A stretch of 64,000 bases of DNA from Euphorbia lathyris (GCF_963576675.1 NC_088910.1:105738807-105802806); one strand, 5' to 3'; numbered from the stretch's first letter, positions 1 through 11,933 are shown. Program-made: numbers and translations. Notes: generated from the sequence alone by a model not told the origin.

Positions 1-963
1 ATTGGCAAGTCCATAATCATTCCCCCAGAGTCCGTTAAGAAGACAGGTTGATTCTGTCGTTAACCCTTCCGTATTAGTTACAGTATAATACGATCCTTTA
101 TCAACTACATCCTTGAACTGAATCTTATGACTATGGATGATGTCAAGTCACATATAGCGAAACGTTCGTTTTACTTGTACAGGCCGAGTCAACTCAAATA
201 GATAGGTTAAGTGAAATCTGTATTTCTACTCTTAAGCTATCACCTTGCAAGGGTTTAGAGTCGAGTCTTCCACAAGCGATCCTTGGATGTATCTCCCATT
301 CATCGGGAGTGATAAATGCTCAATCCAATGTATAACTACCCTGACATTACCTCCTATGACACCCAACCTTTGCAGTTCACACCCCAGAGTCATCTCTGTT
401 AAGGATCGTGGGACCACGTGATCAAAGTCTCACATTCAGTAATTCAGGATGACCAATTAACATTCCTTTGAGTCTGAGGATTAGTTATACCTATTAATAC
501 CAATGAGATGAACAGGTGACAAGGATGAATCTACCCATCCTGTTATCTCAAGTCGGATCCCCAATCCTAATGAACAACGTTTCACCGGATCTATGTAACT
601 GTCCAGATATCTATATATGTGAAGCTTGTGAGATCAGCTTTCTGTCGGACAGAAGACATTGTTACATACAAGTCTCAACAATGATATATCAATCCTAAAC
701 ATATCACTTGACTTGGGGTGGTTTTAAGTTTATTAGTTTATTATAAAGTTTCGTCTCACTTCATGCTTGTATGAACACTTTATAATCACTTTAAACAAAC
801 TTACGGATTTCCTTTTATTAGACTTTATTTAGTGCTTTAAAAGGGATTGCCTTTATATAGTTATAAAACATATATCTCATTAAAACAAATGATATAAAGA
901 ACAATTCATTTACAATAAGTTTGTATCCTGCAACAATTGTCTATAGGACACTAAACCCCAACA
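1..963 (-). mobile_element. Partial copia LTR, minus orientation (family A)
   Basis: This segment is the reverse complement of about the first half of the LTR at 1563-3427. Its right edge, CCCCAACA at 956-963, is the inverted form of the LTR start TGTTGGGG. It abuts copia coding sequence at 964 with no spacer, so it is best read as the 5' LTR of a second same-family element inserted in opposite orientation. The rest of that element lies left of the window. Short open frames inside are shadows of LTR sequence and recur in the other LTR copies. Confidence 0.85.
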
Positions 964-1548
964 AATCCGGGAGACGAGCATTGGATTGCCGTCAAGAATA
1001 TTCTTAAGTACTTGAGAAGGACTAAAGATATGTTCCTAGTGTACGGAGAAGGAGATCTGAAAATTGAAGGATTTTCAGACGCTAGTCATCTCACAGATGA
1101 GAATGATTTTAAATCCCAATCAGGATACCTGTTTATCTTGAATGGGGGCGCGGTCAGTTGGAAAAGTTCCAAGCAGGGAAGCGTAGCTTTCTCTACGACC
1201 GAGTCAGAGTACATCGCTGCTGCGGAAGCAGCAAAGGAAGCAGTTTGGATTAGAAAGTTCATTACAGAACTAGGAGTGGTGCCTGACATTGTCAATCCCA
1301 TTACTCTGTACTGTGATAACAATGGAGCCATTGCGCAAGCAAAGGAACCACGGTCTCATAATGCATCCAAGCACTACCTAAAGCGATACCACATCATAAG
1401 AGAGAATGTGGCTAGAGGAGATGTGATAATAGAAAGAGTAGCTACAGAGGACAACGTTGCAGATCCGTTGACAAAGCCTTTAACCCAAAAAGTACATGAT
1501 CGTCATTTAACTTCTACTGGGATAAGTTTTAGAAACAATTGGCTTTAG
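964..1548 (+). pseudogene. Ty1/copia pol 3' end: RT C-terminus and RNase H
   Basis: The frame is open from the junction at 964 to the TAG at 1546-1548. It starts with the end of the reverse transcriptase (HWIAVKNILKYLRRTKD) and continues into a copia RNase H. Visible motifs are GFSDAS, SQSGYLF, STTESEYIAA, LYCDNNGAIA and a late ADPLTKPL. The catalytic acidic residues look present. Everything upstream (gag, integrase, most of RT) is missing because an oppositely oriented LTR begins at 963. It is therefore the 3' fragment of an interrupted element and cannot act alone. A polypurine tract and the 3' LTR follow directly. Confidence 0.9.
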
Positions 1549-1551
1549 TCC

Positions 1552-1560
1552 AAGTGGGAG
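1552..1560 (+). other. Polypurine tract of the copia element
   Basis: AAGTGGGAG lies two bases before the LTR start at 1563 and just after the RNase H stop. This is the usual position and composition of the plus-strand primer in copia elements. Confidence 0.75.
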
Positions 1561-1562
1561 TA

Positions 1563-3427
1563 TGTTGGGGTTTGGTGTCCTATAGTCAATTGTTGCAGGA
1601 TACAAACTTAATGTAAATGAATTGTTCTTTATATCATTTGTTTTAATGAGATATATGTTTTATAACTATATAAAGGCAATCCCTTTTAAGCACTATATAA
1701 AGTCTAATAAAAGGAAATCCGTAAGTTTGTTTAAAGTGATTATAAAGTGTTCATACAAGCATGAAGTGAGACAAAACTTTATAATAAACTAATAAACTTA
1801 AAACCACCCCAAGTCAAGTGATATGTTTAGGATTGATATATCACTGTTGAGACTTGTATGTAACAATGTCTTCTGTCCGACAGAAAGCTGATCTCACAAG
1901 CTTCATATATATAGATATCTGGACAGTTACATAGATCCGATGAAACGTCGTTCATTAGGATTGGGGATCCGATTTGAGATAACAGGATGGGTAGATTCAT
2001 TCTTGTCACCTGTTCATCTCATTGGTATTAATAGGTATAAGTAATTCTCAGACTCAAAGGAATGTTAATTGGTCATCCTGAATTACTGAATGTGAGACTT
2101 TGATCCTGTGGTCCCACGATCCTTAACAGAGATGACTCTGGGGTGTGAACTGCAAAGGTTGGGTGTCACAGGAAGTAATGTCAGGGTAGTTATACATTGG
2201 ATTAAGCATTTATCACTCCCGATTAATGGGAGATATATCCAAGGATCGCTTGTGGAAGACTCGACTCTAAATCCTTGCAAGGTGATAGCTTAAGAGTAGA
2301 AATACAGATTTCACTTAACCTATCTATTTGAGTTGACTCGGCCTGTACAAGTAAAACGAACGTCTCGCTATACGTGACTTGACATCACCCATAGTCATAA
2401 GATTCAGTTCAAGGATATAATTGATAAAGGATCGAATTATACTGTAATTAATACGGAAAGGTTAACGACAGAATCAACCTGTCTTCTTAACGGACTCTGG
2501 AGGAATGATTACAGACTTGCCTATAACATACTCAGTACATCATTCCATTATGCAAGGATTAAATATAATTCTTGAAGAAATTAATTTAATAGTTGCATAC
2601 GGCCAGAAGTAGTAAGAACCTAATGGATCACACATAAGACTTGGAACCAAAAGAGAGATGGATATGATTAATAGATGGAAGCCCAATTGAGCCCAGTAAG
2701 GCCCATTTATATAGAGGGGGCCGAAATTTATATATAGTAAATAAGGAATTATTTTAATTCCATTAATCCTAATTTGATTAGGTTTGTGAATTAAATTAAT
2801 TAAGAGATAATTAACTTAAGAGTTTTAATTAGATTAATATACTCCTATTATTATCCAATTAGGTTATTTATTATTATCCTAAATGTATTTGATATATTAT
2901 AAGATAATAATTAGGAATCCTATTCTGAATGGAATTCCTATTAAGTAACCTATTCCTATCTAACTAGGGTTTAGATACAAGCGACTATATATACCCCCTC
3001 CCTATGAGAATTTCGACCAAGCTAATCCCCTCCCCTTATTGTGATTTTCGAAACCTACATTAAGTAAGAGAGAGTGAATTCGCAGCCCCTAGTTCGTGGA
3101 CAAGAATTCATACGGCTTCCGTCAATTGATTAATCTCATCCATCTCTTTTTTTCTCTTTGATCTTGTGTTGGTTAATTAGAGGCAATCTAATTTGGTTGC
3201 ATCTCATAAGGGTTGATTCCATCTTAACCTCGCCGTATTGTACTTTGTGGTTGGAATCTCGGAGAAGATTTGTGGGCGCTTCTTTAACAACGGTAGATTG
3301 TTCATCGAAAGGTATTCCTTCTTATCCCTCTTTATATGAAATAACGATTAACGGATCCTATGGTTAAAAGGAAGTAGGCTAAAATTTTTATATTTCCGCT
3401 GCTATACCTTAGCCTTAATTTCCTTCA
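1563..3427 (+). mobile_element. Copia 3' LTR (family A, about 1.87 kb)
   Basis: The LTR begins TGTTGGGGTTTGG right after the polypurine tract and ends CCTTCA at 3427. Both ends are confirmed by the solo LTR of the same family at 55874-57586. A TATA-like box (TATATATA, 2986-2993) marks the likely promoter. The segment is long for a copia LTR. Right of 3427 the sequence changes to the gag remnant of a different copia element, so this element was inserted into that older one. Its left target-site duplication is not in the window. Confidence 0.85.
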
Positions 3428-3773
3428 GTATTTGTAGGGTGAGTGACGGAAGATGATGGATAATCATTCGAAATATGTGTGGCCTGAATGGGACTTGGAT
3501 TCCAAGAAAGGAATGACTGAGAATCAGCAGGAGGTTGAATCGGGCGAGAGTCAGATGGTACGGTAGTCATAAATCGATGGTGCAGCAGATTGGGATAGGA
3601 AGGAGGAGGCGGAATCGGTAAGGAGAGTGTATTGAGAGAGATGGGTGCTGGATGTCACAGGGAGAGAGATTGATTGGGGAGCAGGTTGGGATGGGAGAAA
3701 ATCGGTCGGGTGCGGGCCAAGAGGAAAGGGCAACGTGATAGATTGTAGAGAGGAAGAAGATGACATAGCCTAG
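3428..3773 (-). pseudogene. Small copia gag N-terminus remnant
   Basis: On the minus strand, directly after a copia primer-binding site, an ATG at 3764-3766 opens a Ser/Pro/Thr-rich frame (MSSSSSLQS...). It stays open to 3551 and is then broken by stops, with plausible gag-like sequence to 3428 where the family A LTR cuts in. The position after LTR and primer site is what identifies it as gag; I see no zinc knuckle or other conserved domain. It is decayed and truncated. Confidence 0.6.
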
Positions 3774-3786
3774 GAATCTGATACCA
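3774..3786 (-). other. Copia primer-binding site (initiator tRNA-Met type)
   Basis: The minus strand reads TGGTATCAGATTC immediately inside the LTR end at 3787. This matches the TGGTATCAGA core used by most plant copia elements, which pairs with the 3' end of initiator tRNA-Met. Confidence 0.85.
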
Positions 3787-4033
3787 TGTTAATTTAGGTT
3801 AACTGAATACTAAAGAAATGAATGATAGTTGTATTCACTGATATGATTTGCTGGAATAGATACAATATTTAAATACAAGAGTAAACCCTAGAGATAGAGA
3901 TAGAAGAGAGTATGAGATAACTATGAACTCTTGATATTTATCAAGAGATTTAATGAGTAATTATCCTATAGAAGTATACTGTACAAATAAAACTATAACA
4001 TCTGTATAGATAATTAGGGAATTATCTCTAACA
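3787..4033 (-). mobile_element. Short copia 5' LTR, minus orientation (247 bp)
   Basis: Read on the minus strand it starts TGTTAGAGATAATT and ends TTAACA, next to a primer-binding site. The short length and TGTTAGAGATA start resemble the small Ale/Retrofit-type LTRs of plants. The LTR at 61689-61947 starts the same way. AGAAG (4034-4038) would be the target-site duplication; its partner was lost with the truncated internal region. Confidence 0.8.
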
Positions 4034-4289
4034 AGAAGAATTCACACATTAAAAATGGACCACTTTTTGTGAAAGGGGCATGGTAGGAAACACTGCAATA
4101 GAGAACAGATTTTCTTCCCTCAGCTAGTTATATTAATTTTCTGATTAACAATACAATTAATTATGAGCATCAAATCAATTAAAATTGCGTAACTTGTTTT
4201 TTTTATTTATGAAATTGCATTTTTATGGTTTGAAGATTTGTAAAACATTCTTCGTAAAACATTTTTTTTTTGTAAACCAAAGACAGTTC

Positions 4290-4600
4290 TTTATTTAGAA
4301 ATGAGCATCCTTAAGAATATCAACTAACCAATTAGGAATAAAATTTGATGAAAACTCAGTAATATTGGAATGAGAATGACGAGCTACAGTATGAGTTGTC
4401 TCATTCGTTATCCGAGGAGAAAAAGATACTCTAACCTCGTGTCTATTGTGAATAAGATCCCTACATTGTTGAATAACGCCCCCCAAAATTTGAGAGATCC
4501 TTTTAAGAAAGTAGAAGCTTTGCATGATGGATTGTGCATCGGTCTCAAAATCACCTTACTGTCCGATTGAATTTCTAAGTGCAACTGCTTCTCGTACATC
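4290..4600 (-). pseudogene. LINE RNase H fragment
   Basis: On the minus strand two overlapping frames carry pieces of the RNase H domain found at the C-terminus of plant L1-type ORF2: IQSDSKVI (the ESD-type strand) and VSFSPRITNETTHTVARHS, followed by PNWLVDIL. A frameshift separates them. Only the tail of the element is left, as expected for a 5'-truncated LINE. Similar tails occur at 21795, 24902, 30490 and 43781. Confidence 0.7.
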
Positions 4601-4981
4601 CAGCAAGCCGTTGAATGAGTTGTACAACTTTTTTATAGGCATGTTGAATTTGTGGGTTCCAATGGATAAAACGAGCCAAGTTTAAAGGTGTAAGTATTAA
4701 ATTTTTTTTTTTTTTTGTTCCTTTCCATTATTATTCAACCGTTTTTGTTTTTGTTGTAGTCGTGATGTAACTACCCCATACATATGGTTTCCTTTTTTAT
4801 TCCTTGCACTTTACTTAAACTGTTAAAACGACGCCGTAACAACACAAACATGGTCCTGAAAAATTGCGAACAGTGAATTATGATTTGGATTGAATGTCAG
4901 CATCAACCACCATCCAAAAGGTAAGGCCGCCAAGATTGGTTTATGCCTGTGCTTCTTCAGTTATCCAACAGAGAAAAAGGA

Positions 4982-7896
4982 ATGAACCTGATAAGAAGAT
5001 CTAGCCTCCCTCAATTGCTTCGATTTTCGAGCAGGTCCTTCATCGATTCCTCTTCCTCTCCATGTCTCACCCATGGCATCCACGTTTTTCAATGCCCAGT
5101 AAATCCTCACATTTCCCCCCTTTTTTTCCCTCCAAAAATGTGTATCCCCTTTTCAATGAAATCGTCTGTGTTTTTTGTATGATAGGATTCAGTTGGTATT
5201 GTTGCGAAGCTATCGGATTGCATTGCCTCCAAAGGTGGAAACATTCTTGGAGCTGATGTTTTTGTACCAGAGAAAAAGAATGTATTCTATTCTAGGAGGT
5301 AATCATTTTCTTAGAATTGTTATTTATTCATGTTTGCGAAATTGTGATATTCTATTTCATATGTTTAATGTGGATGTGGTAATGAAGACAATGTGTTTGA
5401 ATTATGTACTGAGCAAGTACAGGCGTATTAATTTGTGGATATGGCAGTGAATTTGTTTTTGACCCAGTTAAATGGCCCCGGGCTCAAGTGGATGAAGATT
5501 TTCTGAAGCTATCCAAAACGTTTAATGCTATAAATTCTGTTGTTCGTGTGCCTGTTCTTGACCCCAAATTTAAGATTGCAATTCTAGTTTCAAAGCAGGT
5601 ACCATTTTAATCTTCTTAATGTGATAAAGTGCAAACTTAGCCCAATAAGGAAGAACGGATTTATACTTCAACTATGAAACCTTGCAATGCTAACATTAAC
5701 GTTCTGTAGATGGACCGATTTCAAACTCCATTAACATCAGATCTAACAAAATCACATTTCTCTTTAATTTGGCTCCACTAGCATCCAAGATTAACCAAAC
5801 TATGGCATGGTTGTATACGTGGAGTCTAAAAATGTTCACTCTTATAACCATAGAGCTAACTTTATACCTTAGTTGACATAGGCCTGGAACCAAATTAACG
5901 GAAAATTGATTCTGTTGGATCTACCTGTAACGGAGTCTGAAATTACTACTCCATTTACAAAACGTTTGTGGTAACATTGCACGTTCTACCCTAATAACCA
6001 TGGGGCTAATGCTGTACCTTATCCCTCTTTTAATTTTTGTTTTCTTGAATACAATGTTTCCCCGAATCATTTCGGGACTAAGGCTTTGTTGTTGTTGTTG
6101 TTGTTGTTGAATACAATGTTTGTGTTTTATATCTTGAGTTAAAGCTACCTTTTTCTTCTTGTTTCAGGAACATTGCCTAATTGATTTGTTACATAAATGG
6201 CAAGACGGGAAGTTTCCAATCGAGATCACCTGTGTAATTAGGTGAAACGTTAGGATTTTTTCTTATTCTTAGACAACTTGTTTCGTTTCCTGGATCCTGA
6301 TTATGTGTTTCTTTGTGTGATTTGTTACAGTAACCATGAAAGAGGTCCAAACACACATGTTATTCGCTTCCTTGAAAGGAACTGTATTCCTTATCATCAT
6401 TTGGGCACAATGAAAGAGAACAAGAGAGAAAAGGAGATCCTAGAGTTGGTCAAGGATACTGATTTTTTAGTACTTGCCAGGTATATGCAGGTAAATTTGT
6501 TCTGTTTACTTCTTGTCAATGTCAAATTAGATGTATTATGTTAACTTTCGGCTGTGCCAAGTCGATAGACTAAACATGATTTGCTTGGATTACTTTAATC
6601 CTGCAAGTTAATGGATGTTAACACCATAACAAAGAAAATATTTACCTTGGTTCGTATCAATCATTGATTCAATTTGCAACATTTGAAACTTACAAGTTTA
6701 TTCTGTATGCCAGGTACTATCTGGTGAATTTTTGCAGGGTTATGGGAAAGACGTAATTAACATTCATCATGGCCTTTTGCCATCATTTAAGGGTGGGAAT
6801 CCGTCGAGACAGGTTATTTCATATGTTCATCATTTGATTCAGAAACCATCCTTCTATCTTCTACGGTTTTGGTTTTTAAAATTACCCTTGTCTATTACTC
6901 TTTCTTCCCTGACTCCCCATACATGTTTAATTTGCTAGACCGTGTTCTCAGGCTTTTGATGCTGGTGTCAAATTAATTGGTGCCACAAGTCACTTTGTGA
7001 CTGAAGAACTTGATGGAGGGCCTATTATTGAACAAATGGTAATATGTACTTGTACAGTTTTCATCTTTTGAGAGGTTTTAGGTACGGGTACTATGTGATA
7101 AATGTTCTTTTTGACCCTGTTTGAATTTTGCACCGTTTACTACTTTCGCTGCAGCTTTAAACCAAATGCTAGTTGATGTTGTACTTCTTAATAAGAAGTT
7201 TCATACCGGTCATATACTTCATAATTAGAAACTTTGAAACCTAAGTAGTTTGTATCTAATATGTGTGTATGTTTGAAGTTCTTAGCAGAATCTCCGTTAT
7301 ACTTGGCTCATGTTTCCTTGCCCTTCATGTTTGTGCTATATCTGCTTCCTTTGCTATGATCTAGTATTACTTTCTCGATGTGTTGGCACGGTCTTGATTT
7401 GTAAGCTGTATGACTTGGTAAAAGCTTTTACTACCATATTGAGACGGTGACGGTAATGCAGCAACTTTACAGATAACTGTACATTTTAGATGAATAAATC
7501 ACGCTGTAAAAAACGGTTGTAACTTCTTTTATAACATCTGAACCTTTTTTGTCCTTTCCCGGTTGAGAGCTATGAAGACAGTTGCAAAGCAATGTTTGGT
7601 AGAATGTAAAGCTAATTACTTCTGATTTTGAAGATTTTCACTTCTAATTGAACTCTCAAAAGTTGCAGTCTGTTCATCTACGTAGTCAGCATGATTGCAT
7701 AACTAGCATATTTTCCAACCGGCTAACATGTTTCAATTCGTCTTTGCAGGTGGAGAGCGTATCGCATAGGGATAATTTGGGGAGTTTTGTGCAGAAGTCA
7801 GAGAACCTTGAGAAACAATGTCTTGCAAAAGCTATAAAGTCGTATTGTGAATTGCGAGTGCTGCCATTTGAGAATAACAGAACTGTTGTATTTTGA
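4982..7896 (+). CDS. PURU: 10-formyltetrahydrofolate deformylase, mitochondrial type (8 exons)
   Basis: The enzyme hydrolyses 10-formyl-THF to THF and formate; plant PurU proteins act in mitochondria and support photorespiratory one-carbon balance. Exons: 4982-5098, 5186-5298, 5448-5598, 6168-6241, 6331-6490, 6714-6812, 6952-7038, 7750-7896. All introns are GT-AG and the phases agree, giving 315 residues. An N-terminal ACT-type region (about 35-110, [19 protein letters not shown]) precedes the formyl-transferase fold. Catalytic Asn221 and His223 lie in [13 protein letters not shown] and Asp259 in VTEELDGGP. The start at 4982 gives an Arg/Ser-rich presequence ([19 protein letters not shown]) typical of mitochondrial import. 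An in-frame ATG at 4943 would add 13 residues. No key residue is missing, so the gene looks functional. It is convergent with the FORKED-like gene. Confidence 0.95.
6045..6121 (+). mobile_element. Truncated SINE-like tail in PurU intron 3
   Basis: About 47 bp (6060-6106), made of a GGGACTAAGGCTTTG segment and a (TTG)n tail, is flanked by exact direct repeats TTGAATACAATGTTT at 6045-6059 and 6107-6121 (the first TTG may belong to the tail). Long perfect duplications with a simple-repeat tail indicate LINE-driven retroposition of a 5'-truncated SINE. From memory the segment resembles the 3' end of Au-type plant SINEs. It lies well inside the intron, away from splice sites. Confidence 0.7.
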
Positions 7897-8783
7897 GATG
7901 AACACACTGTTGAAGATAGATTTTTCAGTCCACATGTCGGCAGCAATACAGATAATTGTTTATACATTATTCATCAAGTAAAATTCAATACTACAGCTAT
8001 TGATAATGACATTTCAATACCCAGCTGTTAAATTATGGTCTTGTTGTGTGAGTTCTTCTGTAATAGTTTTGTTGTCTGCCAGTCAACTTGGCAATGTATT
8101 ACATTGACTTGTATCCAAACAAAGTGTGAAATTAGCACAGATTAGCTAATTTTTATGCTTTGATTATTAAACTGAAACAATATCCAAACAAAGTGTAAAA
8201 TTAGCACAGATTATCCTTGAATTCTGCAATACTACGGTAGCAATACATATTCAATTAATTGATGTGTATACAAATTTATTTTAGGGATAATATTCAAAAA
8301 TACCCTTAACGTTATAAGTCATGGGTAATTTTGCATCGAACATTACAAGTCATAAGTAATTTTACCCCTAACTTTGGTAGTCAACAACAATTTTGCCCCT
8401 AACATTACTAAGTTGGGTCAATTTCAATAATGTGAAGTGTACATGATAAAATTCATGATTGAGAAAACATTTTGTTGAATTATTTCTTAATTTGACCAAA
8501 CTTACAACGTTAAAGGTAAAATTACCCATCGCCTTATTTTATAACACCAATCATCTATGATGATGAAGTGATATATATCCCTATCAATTATTTATAGTAA
8601 GCTATGTCGAACTGGAATTGATAATAATCATAGATGTATGTAAATGTTTATTATTGTAAGGGAAAACAAATTGGATTTAAATGTTATATTTTCATCTGTA
8701 AATGGTATCATGGGAGAAAAATTTCAGACGTATATATATCATTAGGAAATATGAGACATAAGTAGATATACAGAAATGAATTA
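7897..8783. other. Intergenic spacer between convergent genes
   Basis: It holds the 3' untranslated regions of both genes, which I cannot bound. A phrase of about 25 bp around ATCCAAACAAAGTGT occurs twice, near 8113 and 8181. At 8283-8540 there is a diverged repeat with phrases such as TAATTTTACCCCTAAC, resembling the Mutator-type MITE at 39745-40328. No gene is seen. Confidence 0.5.
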
Positions 8784-11612
8784 TTATATGCTCAGAAGTT
8801 CCAAGGAGCTTTCAGTTGCATCAAAACAGGAGACTTGACGAAGAAGATTTTGAATTCCATCAACCCATCTTTGCTTATGAATCTTAGACTTGCACTTGAA
8901 CTCAAGCAGTCCTTGTCCTGTTTTCACCCCAAAATAGACTTCTTCACAACTTTCCCTTTCTTTTCTGTAAGGCCATGCACTGCTCTCATCACATACCCCA
9001 TAAACAATACCTGGTTTCAATCAACACATCCATACATTACTTTTTTATAAAAGCATAAGCTAAACATATGGCTAAATAAAGGGTTTGAGTTTGGCTTACA
9101 TTTGTGCTTTTTTGAGAAAGCTCCTCCAACATGTTTGCTTTTCATCTTAATCATTACCTGACAAATAATACACCCATCTTCAACCATAAACTTAATGCAT
9201 ATAATGTTGCAAGCATAACTTTTTATCATTGTGAGTACATGTGGATTTAAGAGGCTCGGATACCGAAAACTCAAGGGATTGGTAAGATTTCAAGAAGAGA
9301 TAAAGTTCAAATTTATCTCTCATGAGGAATCAAAAATTTAATGGATATGTACAATTTCAAGAAGAGATATGGTTCAAATTTGTCTCCAATGGCAAGATAC
9401 AAAGCATTAGGTGAAAAAGCAGAATGAGAAGAATTACACTAGTATAGCCTAAAATTTTGAGCTTTTGTAAGACGCGGGAAATGATGTAACCCTTAGTTTT
9501 ATCATGAGGCTTAACCACTCTTGTAAAGGGTGGTTCCTAATGGCCGAGGATGCGCTGACACCTTGTGCTCCCGTGTCTCCATATCTAGACTCAAATAAGG
9601 GTCAAGTTTTATATGTTCTTATACTTGGATCCAAAACCGACCCATGTACCATTATTTGTGCTTAAAATTGCTACAAATTCGAAACGTCAAGAGGGTAAAA
9701 TTTTTACCATTTCTTAATTAAGAGTATATCCGCACTTCTAAAAATGTTAGGGGTATTTAGACTTTAAAAATGGTTTACCTGTGTTTTCTTGTTGATGTAG
9801 ACAGAGATACGTTTCCATCTCAAAACTCCTGATAATATCAAGAAACCAAATCGTATTAACATCTAAAATTACTTACAATTCAATAATTCAGTTGCTTATG
9901 TTCTGAAATAATTACCTTTTCTTGTATGTTGCTGTAATTCTCCATCACAAGGTGCACCTTTTTCTTCTACTTCATCACTGTAAGCACAAATCCACCTACT
10001 GTCATAAGGACTTATAGCTGCATTCCTCCTTGCTTCTTTCGGTAATCTTGCTTTCACTGCTGCTTCTCCTCTCAAAGCTAAACAACATTTTCAATTTCTT
10101 CATCATTCAATCATTCAAATCCAACTAAAACAGAAACGGACACAGACACGAAACACAAAAACACTACTGAAAGGGTCTATTACCTGTTGCAGCAGCAGCA
10201 GTAAGAGTGATTAGATCGCCGGGGCTTTGAATATCCACAGCTGATCTTACAACAGAAGCTACACGATCATGATGAGCTCCAGCTGATTCAGCTAAGTCTA
10301 TGCAATGTGATGCTAAAAGTTCAGTAGCTGAGGCTAAAGCCATGCTCATTTTGGATCCGGTTTCGTTAGAGTTTCCTGCAGCAGCTACAGCAGCTAATGC
10401 TGCTGCTAGTCCTGCTACTGATATAGCTGAATGCATATGTGCATTTTCCATTCTTGCCTTGTCTTTCTTCTTCACAATGCTGCTGCTGCTGCTTAGTTCC
10501 CTGTGGTGGAACCACTTCCCTATTGCTCCTGTCTTTCTTGAATTCCCTGAATTCATTATCTTCCCTGCCGCCTGCAAAACATAAATTTAGCTTCAAACAT
10601 TCTGATTCACAAGAAAAATAAATGGTAAATTACATTCATGGTCCTTTAACTTTGCTCTTACTTCATTATGGTCCCTAAACTTCAAGACCCGACTTTATAA
10701 CTATTGAACTTTACATTTTACTAACATAATGACCATTTTTATCCGTTGAGCAAGTCAAATTACCCGACGGAGACCTCAAAATAGAAAAGTATAAGACCGA
10801 TGGTAAATTACATTTATGGTCCCTCAACTTTGCTCTTACTTCATTAAGACCCATACATTTCAAAACCGGATGTTATTGCTATTGAACTTACATTTTTCTG
10901 TTGATCAAGTCAAATTTACCAATGAAGACCTCAAAATGGAAAAAAATGTAAGAATTGCAGATGTCACATTTTCTATGAAAGCACTATTGTAGATTTTCCA
11001 AATCACCTAAACAACTACTTTTTTCTTTCCTAACTAAAGAATACATGAATGACTACCAAAAAAAGAATACATGAATGAATACAAAAGCAAAAAGTTCAAA
11101 AAAACAAAAAATTTGGTTACAAAAAGTTCAAAAGTTGAAGTAGTTTAGAATATCATTTTCTTCACCTTTATAATAGAGAGTTACATGTTATTAGAATGTT
11201 CATCTTGATCAAACAGTAGAAACTTTTATGTTAATAAAATTCAAAATTCATTAGCCATAATTTATAGTTTTCAAGTTCAGGGACCATAGTAAAAGTAAAG
11301 ATAAAGTTGAGGGACTGTAGATGTAATTTACCAAAGAAAAGAATTTGCAAATGAACTTACAAATTGTGGTACTGAAGTAGTAGTATCAGCTGGGAAACAA
11401 TTGTGTTCTTTGTCTGTAAAAAGATGCCTTTGTTTCTGAGCAAGAGCCTTTGAAATTTCAGAAGCAGAAAGACTCCAAGATCTAGATAAGAATTCCATAG
11501 GCTCTTTTGGAGTTTGTGGCTGAGGAATTACAGGCAAAGATGACACTTTTTTTTCTTCTTCATGTTCCTCCAAATAATCCACCAAACATCCATTTTTCCA
11601 TCCACTTTCCAT
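8784..11612 (-). CDS. VAN3-binding / FORKED1-like protein with PH domain (6 exons)
   Basis: Family members bind the ARF-GAP VAN3/SCARFACE and phosphoinositides at the trans-Golgi and help PIN1 traffic during leaf-vein patterning. Exons in transcription order: 11361-11612, 10184-10571, 9916-10077, 9779-9828, 9100-9157, 8784-9010. All introns are GT-AG with consistent phases, giving 378 residues. The first exon has MEFLSRSWSLSASEISKAL (about 39-57), the hallmark of the DUF828 region. Exon 2 carries GKWFHHRE, SAISVAGLAAALAAVAAA and the SPGDLITLTAAAATA motif; exon 3 continues with RLPKEARRNAAISPYD. The PH-like domain (about 265-370) has GGAFSKKHK, YGVCDESSAWPYRKERE, EEVYFGVKT and HKQRWVDGIQNLL. 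The start is the ATG at 11612; the open frame extends five codons upstream but without an ATG. The gene appears intact. Confidence 0.93.
10623..11333. mobile_element. Fold-back MITE filling intron 1 of the FORKED-like gene
   Basis: TGGTAAATTACA (10623-10634) is mirrored by TGTAATTTACCA (11322-11333). The inverted similarity extends inward through phrases such as GGTCCCTCAACTTTGC and its complement. The left arm is itself repeated: a second copy of the start begins near 10801. It covers 711 of the 789 intron bases, ending 22 bp before the donor core. No clean target-site duplication was found because the flanks are A-rich. Confidence 0.75.
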
Positions 11613-11933
11613 TTTTTTTTTTTTCAATTTCTGAACTGATCTATCTCAATCTCACAACTTGAGTCCTCTTCTGTTTCCTGCTATAAACAAGATTTATTCC
11701 CAATTCAGAAGATCTGTTTGAAAATGTTAAAAAGATTGAAACTTTATATCCAAAAAGAACAGTTTTTTATTATTATATACTGAAATGAAATCAGATTCAA
11801 AACATGAAGAAAGGGGAAGAAAAGTTTCCAAAAGAATCATTTGATTTAGACCAAAAAGAGACTACTTTACTAACCTTTTTCAACTTCTCAAGAAGGACTC
11901 TTGTGTAATTAACAAACACATTGCTTTCTTTCT

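Noticed and set aside
232..417. Open frame of 61 codons repeated at 2108-2293
   Set aside because: The repetition comes from both lying in the same LTR family; no protein motif.
4918..4926. Donor-like AAAGGTAAGG before the PurU start
   Set aside because: No acceptor lies between it and the start codon, and splicing here would remove coding sequence.
10300..10621. Plus-strand frames over exon 2 of the FORKED-like gene
   Set aside because: Shadows of the spliced minus-strand gene, whose exon phases and conserved motifs decide the strand.
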